Assembly: GCA_905250025.1 (NCBI GenBank)
Contig: CAJNOJ010000002.1
Coordinates: 930,001 to 994,000 of the forward strand
Length of the DNA: 64,000 nt
Source: Adineta ricciae
Taxonomy: Eukaryota; Rotifera; Eurotatoria; Adinetida; Adinetidae
Direction of reading: 5' to 3'
A model generated the notes under the pieces. It had not been told where the DNA came from. It saw only the letters and a list, made by a program, of their open reading frames with translations, and did no database searches. Below, in pieces: positions 40,516-51,302 of the stretch. The position numbers and the translations under genes were made by a program. Within the stretch, counting starts at the first letter, position 1; every line of letters begins with the position of its first letter.

Positions 40516-42454
40516 ATGTCGACAACAACAAACACGATTAACGGAGAAGAAAATAAATTATTGGAACCTGCTGTTAAAACATCAATTGTTCGATTTAATA
40601 TCAATCAACAATGTCCGATACAAAATGTCACGGTTTACAACGATCGTGCTGAAGTTACACGACTTTTAAAGCATCATTTTGATGCTGTAGGTACTTATGA
40701 TTTAGTCTTTGAAGGTTTTTCTCCATTCGTTGATCAAACATCACTACATGTCAGTGGAGGAACGGGTAAAGCATGTACGATCCTTGAAGTCTCGTATCAA
40801 ACGTGCTATGATAAGACATCACCAGATGTCGATTTAACTTCGTTGGATCAATTACAGAATGAATTTCAACAGGTCGTAGCGGATATCACTGCCCATCAAC
40901 GAGAAATAGCACGTCTTGATAAACAACGAGCCTGGCTTGATGGCCGAGCGACGAAACTGATGAATCAAGATGGGGAGATAAAGTCAAATGATCTCGATGC
41001 CATGGATCAATTTATGGATTTTTATCGTAAGACTTTAGCGAAATTGGACGATCGAACAACTGAAGAGGAGAAGGAGGTTAAAAAATTGATCGAACGCAAA
41101 GATGGATTAAAAACGAAAATCGATCAACATGGTGCAGCAAGTGATGCCAGTCGTCGAAAAGAACGTCGTGAAGTGACCATTACAGTACATATAGGAACGG
41201 GCAATGTTGATGTGGATCTGGAACTATCATATTTAATAAGTAGTTGCTCATGGAAAGCAAGTTACGATGTTCGTGTTAGTAGTACGGATCTTTCAAACCA
41301 ACGAACACAATTAACCTACTATGGTATCATCGTAAGTATTGTAGAAAGAAATATCTTTCTAGACAATATCATGTGATCTATGTATATTATGCTTTAGACT
41401 AATAAAAGCCAGGAAAACTGGAGTGATGCACAACTATCGTTATCAACAGCTACGCCGTCACTTGGAGGCGCCCCGCCAAAATTATCTACATTGAAAATTG
41501 AATACTATCAGCCTCGTTATGAGAGTCGCTCATACGATTGTACTTTGTCGGATGAAGGTCTATCTGATATGAAATACTCACTGAGTGCTTGTGGGTTAGA
41601 GGCGGAAGAAGCACCACGATCAAGAAAAGCGAAAGGCTTTGTGAGTTTCCGTGGTCGATCAGCTCTTCCTTCAAAACAAATCTCTGAAGATGAAGAAGAT
41701 CATGTTAGAGCACAAAACACAGTCAACGTTTTATCAACAACAACTGAAGCCAGTATGTCAAGTTCTAGTTTTGCCATACCTCGACGCGCAACTATTGAAG
41801 CTGATGTAAGTTTTCTCAACATTTGTCATTACCGCTTGGTAACAATAATTTCCTTTTTAGGGTAAACCACACAAAGTAACAATAGCAGTTCTCGATCTCA
41901 GCTCATCATTCGTCTACACAGTCGTACCAAAATTATCACTTCACGCATATCTCAAAGCAACAACTACGAATACATCAGATAAACAACTTCTCGCCGGGCC
42001 AGTTGCAGTTTTCATGGATAATAATTTCGTTACAAATAGTACCATCGATAATGTTTGCATGGGTGATACCTTTGACTTACCATTAGGTACCGATGCTAGT
42101 GTCAAAGTCGAGTATAAACCAGTTAAAACCAATACCGAAACCCAAGGTATAGTTTCGAAAACTCATCATGAAACAGTTCGTCGCGAGACACGCATTGTCA
42201 ACACAAAACTAAGTGACATAACAGTTCACGTCTACGACCAAGTGCCTCGATCATCGTATGAGAAGATCAAAGTCAAGTTACTCGTACCCGATCTACGTAC
42301 TAAACAAGCAAATACTGTCTATACTGTGACCATGAACGATCAAAACAATTTGGAATGGAAATGTCTCCTGAAATCCAAAGCGGATTGTCGACTGCCGTTG
42401 GAATATACATTAGAATGGCCAAAAGAGAAACGTATCGATTACAAAGAAGAGTAG
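40516..42454 (+). CDS. DUF4140/DUF4139 protein (mucoidy inhibitor A-like, F37C4.5 family)
   Basis: A soluble protein of about 605 residues found from bacteria to animals, with no established biochemical role. Exons 40516-41331, 41398-41805 and 41861-42454 join exactly. The N-terminal DUF4140 part includes VTVYNDRAEVTRLLKHHF and YDLVFEGFSPFVDQTSL. A coiled coil follows (EIARLDKQRAWLDGRATKL; EEEKEVKKLIERKDGLKTKI). The DUF4139 part contains VDLELSYLISSCSWKASYDV, YYGIITNKSQENWSDAQLSL, FVYTVVPKLSLHAYLKA, AGPVAVFMDNNFV and DTFDLPLGTDASVKVEY, ending KCLLKSKADCRLPLEYTLEWP, which are family hallmarks. A Ser-rich insert interrupts it near 41700-41780. ATG at 40516 is the first in frame after an acceptor. 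Family certain, function unknown. Confidence 0.94.
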
Positions 42455-43819
42455 TGTGAATTTGATCGAAAAACGATTTTCATGAACAAAATACTAGGTA
42501 TTTGTTTGTAGTACTTATGTTTCGTATTCATTTTATTCCTCATAAATACAGAAACAACTGTTGTATTGTATTGTATAACTGTATGACATCCTATCAATAA
42601 ATGCTTAACAAAATCTTGGGTATTTAGCCTTAGCATATCTTGTGGAAAACGAAAATCTCCACTAATATCCGTGATTGTTTATCTGTTGCATGAGAAGAAA
42701 CAAAACCTATAAAAATTTGGAAGATAATTTCTTTTTCTCGAATCTTAAACAAAAGATTCCATTCGTTCATACATCATACACACTTTCTTCAAATCAAAAA
42801 AATGTTTTTCTACTATAAATAATTACTAATTTATTTTTTTGAAAAAAATCATAGTTGATGTTTTTGTTTACCAATTAATTTCGGTAGATAATTACAAATT
42901 ACGATCTACATTGTTTACATATAGTCACATTTCATCATTGTGGATCATGACCAGTTCATATCTCAATGACATCACCCAAACCATATCATGTTTTTCTACT
43001 TTTTCTTCTCTTCATCCTTCCTTACATTGACGAATTTCATCAACCTACGCGCTATGTTGTCAACGTCACACATATCGTCCGTTTTCTTTCTAACTGTTTC
43101 ATTTTTCCAGTATATCGAAGTCATGCGAGAAAAATGTTCGTTACATGCTTCTTTCTCTCCCTCTCTCGCTGCCTCCTCTTCTTCTTCTTTCAAATTTTGT
43201 CATACTTCTTCTTTCACAAATATCTACCTTTTGCCACTGACACGATCGTCAGCATTTCGGCATGCTTGAGCGAACGCGCATTACTTTACATGCATGTATG
43301 TTTATGAATTACCTTCGAGAATCGTTCTGCATGTATGTTGATAGGTAGTATCGACGTCATACTTCTTGTCATGTTTTTGGAGGTCTTTATTTACCTTATC
43401 ATTTTTCTCGCTTCTCTCTCTCTCTCGTTTCTCTATCATTCAATTTCGTTTTTCACAGTTTCGTACAAATTTTAGTCCAATTGATAGAACATATATTGAC
43501 TTTCTCTCTTCTCCTTTCATATGGTAGATATGTAGTGATCAGTTGTTTTCTTTCTTTTTCCTTTTTTGAATTAATAAAAAACAACAGAGATGAAAAAGAG
43601 AAAGAGAGAGAAAGAGAAGTAGGAGAGAGAGAGAGAGAATCTAGATGCATGTTCGACCGTGCTGACGAGAGAGAGAAACTGTACATAGTGCCAAGAGGCA
43701 ATAACTGTTTAGAAGAACGATTACAATAAAGAATTGTCAAACAAGTTGTTTTCGTCTTCTCTTTTTCTTTTCTAGTTTAAGTCGGTGTCACTTGGACTTT
43801 CATTGTACGTATCAGCAAC
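42455..43819. other. Intergenic, 1.4 kb, with (CT)n/(GA)n tracts
   Basis: Pyrimidine-rich DNA with a CT tract at about 43410-43430 and a purine (GA)n tract at about 43590-43640. Open frames here are artefacts of these tracts. A strong acceptor (cttttctag, AG at 43774-43775) sits 44 bases before the next gene's ATG. Confidence 0.55.
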
Positions 43820-44296
43820 ATGTCCGCCCGACGTCCTTACGCTTCGGTCAATCGATATGCAGTGTAAGTATCTTTAGACAAAAAGATCTCTTTGCCTAAA
43901 TGACTCGTTTTCAATTTCTCTTAGGCGAAGACCCACGTTTATTCCACGAGCAGCACCACCTCCACGCCCAGGTGGCGCTGGTGGATTACTTAAAGGCCTA
44001 GCATGTCCACTACTTTGTCTTGGTTGCCTGTCAGCATTGTCCCTTCTTGGTCTTTTTGCTACAATGATTGCTGCTGCTGCCTACATGAGTATGTGGTAAA
44101 CTCTGATTTTTATGAACAAATTGTAATTAAAAATTGTTTCGTTTTTCCATTAGACCAAATTCAAAATCAAATTCGTAAAAACGCAACAGGTGCCGGAATG
44201 ACGACAGAATTCAATGTCTTCGTTCTCTTCAGTGCACTTCTCTGCTCCATCTATGTATTGACCAAACATCGACGTGGTGTTGCCATTACTAATTAA
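43820..44296 (+). CDS. Small Gly/Cys-rich two-helix membrane protein (tandem paralogue 1)
   Basis: Exons 43820-43863, 43925-44088 and 44154-44296 give 116 residues. A basic N terminus (MSARRPYASVNRYAVRRP) and a Pro-rich stretch (RAAPPPRPGGAGG) lead into a hydrophobic helix starting LLKGLACPLLCLGCLSALSL. A short loop (NQIQNQIRKNATGAG) follows, then a second helix (FNVFVLFSALLCSIYVLT) and a basic tail (KHRRG). The next gene repeats the layout, exon number and the GAGGL...C..CL.AL.L.GL.AT pattern, so the two are tandem duplicates. No signal peptide. A role in membranes is clear from composition; the specific function is unknown. The acceptor-then-ATG arrangement upstream supports the start. Confidence 0.8.
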
Positions 44297-45672
44297 CTGG
44301 TGAACACATACGACTAATTCAACACCACCTCTATGCCTTCGAAATTTACGAACATATGCGAATCTTTTTGAGAAAAAAAAACACTTTCTTTTACTTCTTC
44401 ATCTACACTTTTTGCAACACAACTATATTTTCGTCTTGTCTTCTGATGAGAAAATTCTTTTCGACTTTTTCTTTTCAAACTTGCGCGCCAAAAACCGATT
44501 TTCGCTCGAACAGGTATCCATGTGTAATTTAATATCGTCAACTATCATCAGTCATCGTCATCGTCGTCATTGTGTTTTTATTTTATCGAATTAAAAAAGA
44601 AATATATCTCTCAACTGTTGACTTGCTGCTATTAAAACCTGCACAATTACCTGTTCACAATTTTTTGTCATTTTTTTACACTTTTTTTCCTTGTGTCTAC
44701 GGTTTATATAAAAGAAAAACAGCGAACAATACGTATGTGTTCAAGAAACATTTCTCATCGTTCTCCATCTTCTCTTTAATTGATTCTTCAAAGTCATTCA
44801 CTCAATTAGATCGTTTATATTTGAGACATGATCATTCTTTATATTTCAAATGTTCACCTATCAGAGATATAGATATGTACATGTGGTTAGGTGTATGCAA
44901 ACCTGTTCGTTTCGTTTGTCTAAACATTGATGATAATCACAACTCAATTTTTTTCTGTCAAGGTCGATTTGCATTTGCTTACGTATGCATTCATCAGTAG
45001 AAACATGTATTTCTGTTACCTACACATGCTTTTCTATGTTACGCATGACCAATTAGATTTTTTTTTGCCTTTTTTTTCGTCATACAATTGCATACTCATC
45101 ACGAACTACGCAGACTGATATGCATTAGTTCGATTTTCTGTCCCCTTCTCTCTTTCTCTCTCTGCTCTGATTTTTTTGCCATCAATAAAGGTAACACGGT
45201 GTCTCATACATTCGAAGTCACGCATATTGAAGAGAAATAGCAGTTCCCTTTTTTTTTCTTATGCACTCGCAGTATCCATACGATTACCACGAAGGAAAAA
45301 GATGCCGTCAACCATGACGTGAATGTGTATAGATGCGTCTCCTTCAGATAGGCGAAAAAAGAGAGAGAAGTAAGGAGAATGTAAAATGATACATAGTCAT
45401 GTATTTTTTTCAAACAATAATAAGCGTTGAGTGCTATTTGTTTCTAGTATATGTAAATGCAGAGAGAGAGATAGAGAGAGAGGAAAAAGAGGGAGAGAAT
45501 ACAGGTCTACGAAGATTTAGTAGAAGTTGTTTACTTTTTTTTTTTGAAAAAAACGAGGAAGAATAGAAAAGTCCTTCTTCGTTTTTTTCTCGTTTCATAG
45601 TGATCGTTCGTATATGATAAAGTTTCTGTTCATCTGTGTCTTTTAGATTGCTGTCCACCGTACAGTGAAAAT
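44297..45672. other. Intergenic between the two paralogues, with poly-T and (GA)n tracts
   Basis: Homopolymeric T/A tracts and a (GA)n tract at about 45459-45482 dominate. Open frames on both strands are low-complexity. An acceptor (gtcttttag, AG at 45645-45646) lies 26 bases before the next ATG. Confidence 0.5.
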
Positions 45673-46077
45673 ATGTTCGATCGGTAAGTGTTCGTATATA
45701 CATTCCTATACATACAGATATGAATAGAATTGTACTAATATAATTATCTTTATTCAGCGCAAGAGCACCAGCCGGAGCCGGTGGATTAATAGGCGGCCTT
45801 GGTGGAGCAATTACTTGTCTTTGCTGTCTTGCAGCACTTGGTTTAATTGGCCTCTGGGCTACATTCATTCCATTCGTTGCATTCTTTAGTAAGTTCGCTT
45901 TTCGACTTGCTTTGACATCGATCGTTGTTCGTTTCACTCTCTTTAGAATATGCATACGATCAAGACGTAAGAGCTTATGGCGGCAGTCCAAGTCTCAAGA
46001 ATCTTCCACAAATTGCCTTCCTTCTTGCCATCTGCCTGTTGACCATCCGTTTTGTCAAACGACAGATCTCTACATAA
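45673..46077 (+). CDS. Small Gly/Cys-rich two-helix membrane protein (tandem paralogue 2)
   Basis: Exons of 11 nt (45673-45683), 131 nt (45758-45888) and 131 nt (45947-46077) give 90 residues. The very short first exon encodes only MFD plus part of an Arg. Exon 2 encodes ARAPAGAGGLIGGLGG and the helix core ITCLCCLAALGLIGLWATF. Exon 3 encodes KYAYDQDVRAYGGSP, a second helix (IAFLLAICLLTI) and a basic tail (RFVKRQIST), stop at 46075-46077. It aligns with the gene 1.4 kb upstream by order of parts: RAP/GAGG lead, Cys-rich helix, short polar loop, second helix, basic tail. All splice sites are canonical. Because exons are tiny, simple ORF searches miss it. Function unknown. Confidence 0.8.
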
Positions 46078-47400
46078 AACACTCTTTTAAATGCCAAACT
46101 AAAAAAAAGACACTTTTTCGAATATCGAACTATATCATCGTCGTCATCGTCGCTGTTGTTGCTGTCGTCCGGAGATTTTGTTACACGTAAACGTGTATAT
46201 GCGCGCTTTTTTTTAATATTCGCAGAAAAAAATTTTTCAGAGAGAAGAGTCGTCGTCGTCACATAAATTCCCATTGATACACTCCCAACACCACATATTT
46301 TTCTGGGTTTTCTTGCAATTTTTTTAATCTCTGTCTCTCTGCAACTTTTTTTTGTCTTTTAATTTTCAAAAACATTTTTTTCCACTTTTGAACAAAACAC
46401 GCGTCCGCATATATACTGATTTCGACACTTCTTTTTCGAAGGCATGACAAAAAAGAATTTTTGTATAAAATGGACTCGACTTTGCAGTTTTGTCCTTCAC
46501 TGGGCTTTGCCAGTGCTCGGAAACAAACAAGCAATTTTCAACACATATCAGCTAAACAGTTTCAGCATCGAAAACAAATTTCACACCGGTGCACTCTTTT
46601 CAACATATGTCACGAATTCAAATTCAGTCAAGCTTTTGTACGCTTTGCTGATCATTTGCGTTGACCCACGAGTTTTCAACACGTGAAAATAATGACTATT
46701 CTTGGAAATAATTCACTTGAAAGAAGTAGAACGCGTGTCGTATATCAATTAATTGAAGTCGAGTTTTTTTGTCACCACCAACTATTGACACTGAAGTCAC
46801 AATGTATTATGTTTCTATTTGATCTATCTATCGAAGAATAGCAAATTTTCTATCAAAACCGGCGCTGAATTCAATATTGACATAAGGTAAGAGAACACTG
46901 CCACTCTCGAGTTGAATAAAGGTGAAGAACGTTCGTCTTGATCATTACACAGTTGCCACAACTCGCCCTAGACGTGATTTACAAGTAATCATTCCAAGCC
47001 ATGTTTTCTCTACACTTTTCGGATACATGAACGATGATGCTTGAGCGCTATCCAGCGACATCTACTTCAAGGAAATATTGGTTTAAGTCGATTTTCACAT
47101 AACCATCAGTAATGCAAGTTTTTTCACTAAATTTTATTGATAAAATAAAGCACAACGAATTGTTGGATGCGAAAACCATTGTTGAACTACTTTGTCTCTA
47201 AATCGAATGGACGATAGTACGACGTTTATACACGAATGTTGTTTTTTTTTGCTTTCCTTTGTCCTTTCGATCAGTCAAGTAACCTATACTACACGAGAGT
47301 GATTACTGAAGCATGAAGTTTAATAGCGAGAAATAGATAGTGCTGAATCGAAGGCAAGAGTCGTTTAGTATTACGGAGAAAAATATTTACCTTGTTTTAG
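46078..47400. other. Intergenic, 1.3 kb
   Basis: No supported exons. Open frames at 46259-46534 (-) and 46444-46686 (+) overlap each other and low-complexity runs. The stretch ends in an acceptor (cttgttttag) directly abutting the next ATG. Confidence 0.45.
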
Positions 47401-48387
47401 ATGTCATCCTCTCGACAATCATCGAATAATAATAATAATAACAGTAATAATCATACACATGCAAATCAAAGACATGATCGACAAACAACTGATAGAGTGT
47501 ATGTGAATCTCATCTCGAATGACTTCTGTCTGTGAAAGATTATGTTAGTTCTAGCAATAATCAAAGATCTTCTCAACGACAGTCAGTCGGTCAACATGGT
47601 CAGTCGTAAGTTTGACGTTTAATTAGAAAATTGGATAAAAATATTGGTTTTTTTTTCTACTTAAGTAACTATGAAAATGATTTCTATCAACAAGCGTATT
47701 ATCAAGAAGATTTTGATGATAACTTACCCAACGAAATTGTTGCTGAATTAGATGCAAGAGAACAATATCAATCGAATCTACACGATGATGATGAGTCGAT
47801 CTTTTCGGATGCTGTACAAGACGCGTTCAAGAAGTATCAAAACGAGGTAGATCAGATGAAAACCAAAACTTATCCGAAGGCATTTCACGTTTTGGACTTA
47901 TGATGATGCGATGTATTCGAAAAGAAAGTTGGCAAGCAAAACGAACACATCCGTATTCTAAATGTTGGAGAATGAGTCTTCCTTTCAAAGACGAGTTAGG
48001 TGACGATGAGGTACCTGCTTGCTTTTCGCTCGCTAAATCACGCTAATAGTTTTCGAATGGATGGACAGAACTGAGATTTATATGACTTTTTTTTTATTTA
48101 GCAAGAAGAATTGTATGCCCAAATGGAAGAATGTTGGAACTACATGGCTCAAGAGAATGTCAATGACGAAAAATTGCAAACTTCAGTAAGAATTTTCATA
48201 ATTAGGGGAGTCTACGAACAGTCTCGTTTATATGTAGATGGAGCAAAATCAAGAAAGTACATTAAATCCGGATGCTAATGAATTTCAACCATCGTGGTTA
48301 AAACCTTCCTCATATGAAAAGAATGAAACAGCTTCAAATACCTTCCCATCAACCAATCAAAATGAACAACAAAGCAAACGAGATTGA
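47401..48387 (+). CDS. PAM2-motif protein, PAIP2-like (poly(A)-binding-protein partner)
   Basis: The C-terminal exon holds STLNPDANEFQPSW, a textbook PAM2 motif (LNPxAxEFxP) that docks on the MLLE domain of cytoplasmic poly(A)-binding protein. The preceding exon reads QEELYAQMEECWNYMA, acidic and PAIP2-like. The N-terminal part (MSSSRQSSNNNNN...) is Asn/Gln-rich, followed by acidic DFDDNLPNEIVAELDAREQY and DDDESIFSDAVQDAFKKY. Exons: 47401-47503, 47561-47605, about 47667-47846 or beyond, about 47900-48010, 48103-48186 and 48239-48387 (stop). One join is unresolved: after KKYQNE the frame stops at TGA 47901-47903, while the downstream frame opens at an overlapping ATG (47900). No canonical intron I can see reconciles the two, so this could be a frame change, an unusual splice, or two short genes. 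The acceptor abuts the ATG at 47401, favouring that start. Confidence 0.65.
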
Positions 48388-48785
48388 ATGTTCGTTTGTA
48401 TTTGTTATGTATACTCTCGTTCGTTTGTTCCAGCGTCTTGATTCATTTTTTTTCTTGTTCTACATGGCTTTGTTTCCCCTATTGAAACATCTACGAAAAA
48501 AAAAAGAAAAGAGAATCTACATCTGCGTGAGAATTTTCTTCTATGAATGCTTATTTTTATCGTTAGGAAAAGAAAACAAACGAGGTAAAGAGAAGTTTTT
48601 GTTTTCAAAAGTCTTTTCTAATAAATTACCTTCATTTAAGAACCACTTATCGGCGTTCCTCTTCTTATTTCAGATGATAAAGCGATCATAGACTGCTTAT
48701 GTAAAAATTTTCTTCTAGATCTTTTATTTTGGAATCGGATTTTCTGCTTTGTTAACCCGACTCTTTTCTCGATTGAGAGTAAAGA
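48388..48785. other. Intergenic, 0.4 kb
   Basis: Holds the 3' flank of the PAM2 gene. An open frame covers part of it but has T/A-run composition. No other feature is supported. Confidence 0.45.
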
Positions 48786-51302
48786 ATGTCATCCATGACG
48801 ACTCGCAAAGTAGATTCTTCTGGTAAAACTTATTGCACGAAATCTCACGACCAAATATCTGTCGAAACAACCGGATTAGCTATGGGAATCAATGGTAATC
48901 ATTCATTTGAGGCCACTCCATCGCCCTCATCGATCGCATCAACGAGTACAATTGAACATTCCATGAAAGATCGACATAGGATCTTATCATCAACGTTAAA
49001 AAGTAAAACTTGCAAAAGATTCTTTTGTCGTGAATAGCTAGTTTTGCATTAGATGATCATTCCCATCTGACTGCTAAACGTCGTTCTCGTTTTGAACGCC
49101 TCTTTCATCATACACAATTGATTAATCGACACTATATGATGAACATGACGAACATTTTATTGCAAATGCAAAGAGAAATTCATAAACTAAAACGACGTAC
49201 CAGTCGCATGGAACAATCTGTGGTTAAACAAACTAAAATGGTACAACCAGTTATTCGTATTCCTCGACTGACCAGAGGTTTTTTATCTAAAAGCCCAATA
49301 TTTTCTCATCAAAAGTTTCTTTTTCGACAGATGAACTTTCGACAATCTGCATTTTTGATAATGACAACGATGTGCATGAGAATGAAGCAACTACCGATGG
49401 CAATAACAATGAAATAACGCTCACCCATCCTCGAAAATCGATAACATCGAAGAGCATCAAGCGCTTAAGTATGAAAAAGATTTACGATCTTCTCTCGTGG
49501 ATATTGTTGATTTATAGAATCGAAACACAAGCGTATGAAAGCAATTTTGGGTTTAAAAAACAAATCGAAACGTGCTATCTGGATTAATAATCGACAAAAG
49601 GCAATAGATCCCAACAAATATTGCTCAACATGTCGACATGAATTTTCCAAACGATCGAATTTTCTTACGCATGTTCGAAATATTCACAAAGGTAAATGTC
49701 CACCTTTGATCAACGAACAAGATCAATCACTTTTGGAAATGAATGAAGAAAGTGCAACACGTGACCATTCAGGTAGATTTTGCAAGTCAAACACGAAAGT
49801 GACTTTTCGAACATCGATTGATTTCATTAGGTGTAGTTTCGGATGAAGATGCGCAGTCTTTACAAGCGTTGAATAAATCATGGGCTACGAATCAGCAAAA
49901 GTCGCACGCGCGAAGCAGTGTGAAATTATCTCGCGAACCAAAACGAAGATTGAAACTTAAGTGTGATGTCTGTAACAAATTCTTTCGATCGGATTACCTC
50001 AAAGTAAGTCAATCAAAGATTTCATTCGAGATACACATACATACAAATATGATTAACTCTGTTTGATATTCGATTATCTAATCAAAACAAGATCGACTAG
50101 TTATTCTAACCTTGTAGTTATCAGAAGCTTATTTATATCTGTTACAACTTGTCGGATTGATCTCATACAGACATAGCACATACTGAAATGGGTCCGAAGT
50201 TAATACTAGACTAAACACATAGCTAATAATTGACTATTCGCTGATCAGTGTCATGTATAGTAAACGTCAAGACAAATCAAAAGATATTTTGAATAACTTG
50301 AAATTGCTTTCCTTAGTCACATAGACAACGTGCTCATCATGATCAACAAATCTTGTCGAGTTCAAGCGAAGGCAACTCAAGTTCTGAGCAATCTGAAACG
50401 GCTTCGAATCGATCATTGAATGAAAATGTTACATCTAACGAAATGCTGCGTCCATGTGTATCAAACACACCTGCAACAATAACAATAGCTGAAATGGATT
50501 CTGACGATGCACCAATTCTCTTCCGCGTAAGCATTTTTCGAAAAAAAAATTCGATAATTAACTCACTCTTCTGCTAATCTTACAGAATGATTCAGCGCCT
50601 CGAATTGTTCTTGCTGTTACATGCCTCGAAAGCTATCAGATAGTAAGTATAGTAAAACTCTACGATAATTGTGACAAGTTGATTGTTTTGTAGGAATTAG
50701 TCGAGAAATTTATCGAAAAATTCTCTTCTCGTGTTTGTCAAACAGCTTCTATCGATTCTCGAACAACGCATCTAATTACCAACGATGAAAAAAGTCCATT
50801 ACGTTCGCCATTGTCCATGAAGTTAATCGAGGCTATTGCTCATCATTGTTTCTGTGTATCGTACCGTTGGATAAGCGATTGTCTTAATCAGGACCGAATT
50901 CTCGATGAAACTTCATACGAGATCGAAGGCGACGATACTGATGTTCTTCCACACGGTGGACCGCGCCGTTCGCGTTTCGTTCCAAATCGTCATTCGCTTT
51001 TCGAAAATATTTGTTTTATGATCAAATGTACAGAAAACTCTGATATACGAATGACGAATGAACGTTTAGAAGATTTAATCACCACATGTGGTGGACAAAT
51101 CATAACCTGTGTAACACAACGATTACTTGATAAGCACCAAATCATCGTGCTCTGTGATATGATGTATGTGTCCGAACGACGTCACAATTATGATCAATGT
51201 CGATCATTAGGTATACATTTTGTTTCGTCAGACTGGGTGCTCGAATCTATTCTTGAATATCGACGAAAACCTTTTTCATTATTTGAAGAAGTTCCCTTAT
51301 AA
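48786..51302 (+). CDS. C2H2 zinc-finger protein with C-terminal BRCA1/BARD1-type tandem BRCT domains
   Basis: Eight exons join in frame to give about 640 residues. The N-terminal half is Ser/Thr-rich, then a basic coiled coil (ILLQMQREIHKLKRRTSRME) and Lys-rich stretch. Finger 1 is CSTCRHEFSKRSNFLTHVRNIH (positions about 49623-49690). Finger 2, CDVCNKFFRSDYLK|SHRQRAH, is split by a 316-nt intron. An acidic Ser-rich linker leads to BRCT1 (RIVLAVTCLESYQI; THLITND; KLIEAIAHHCFCVSYRWISD) and BRCT2 (FENICFMIKC; LITTCGGQII; FVSSDWVLESILEY). The inter-BRCT linker GPRRSR matches BARD1, and the Ser/Lys pair in SMKLI fits the phosphopeptide-binding Thr/Lys of BRCA1 and BARD1. No RING or ankyrin repeats are present. 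A DNA-damage or chromatin role is inferred from BRCT. Splice joins inside the finger and BRCT1 argue for one transcript. Confidence 0.85.

Noticed and set aside
46259-46686. Overlapping open frames on both strands
   Set aside because: They overlap each other and poly-T runs; neither shows a domain or splice pattern.
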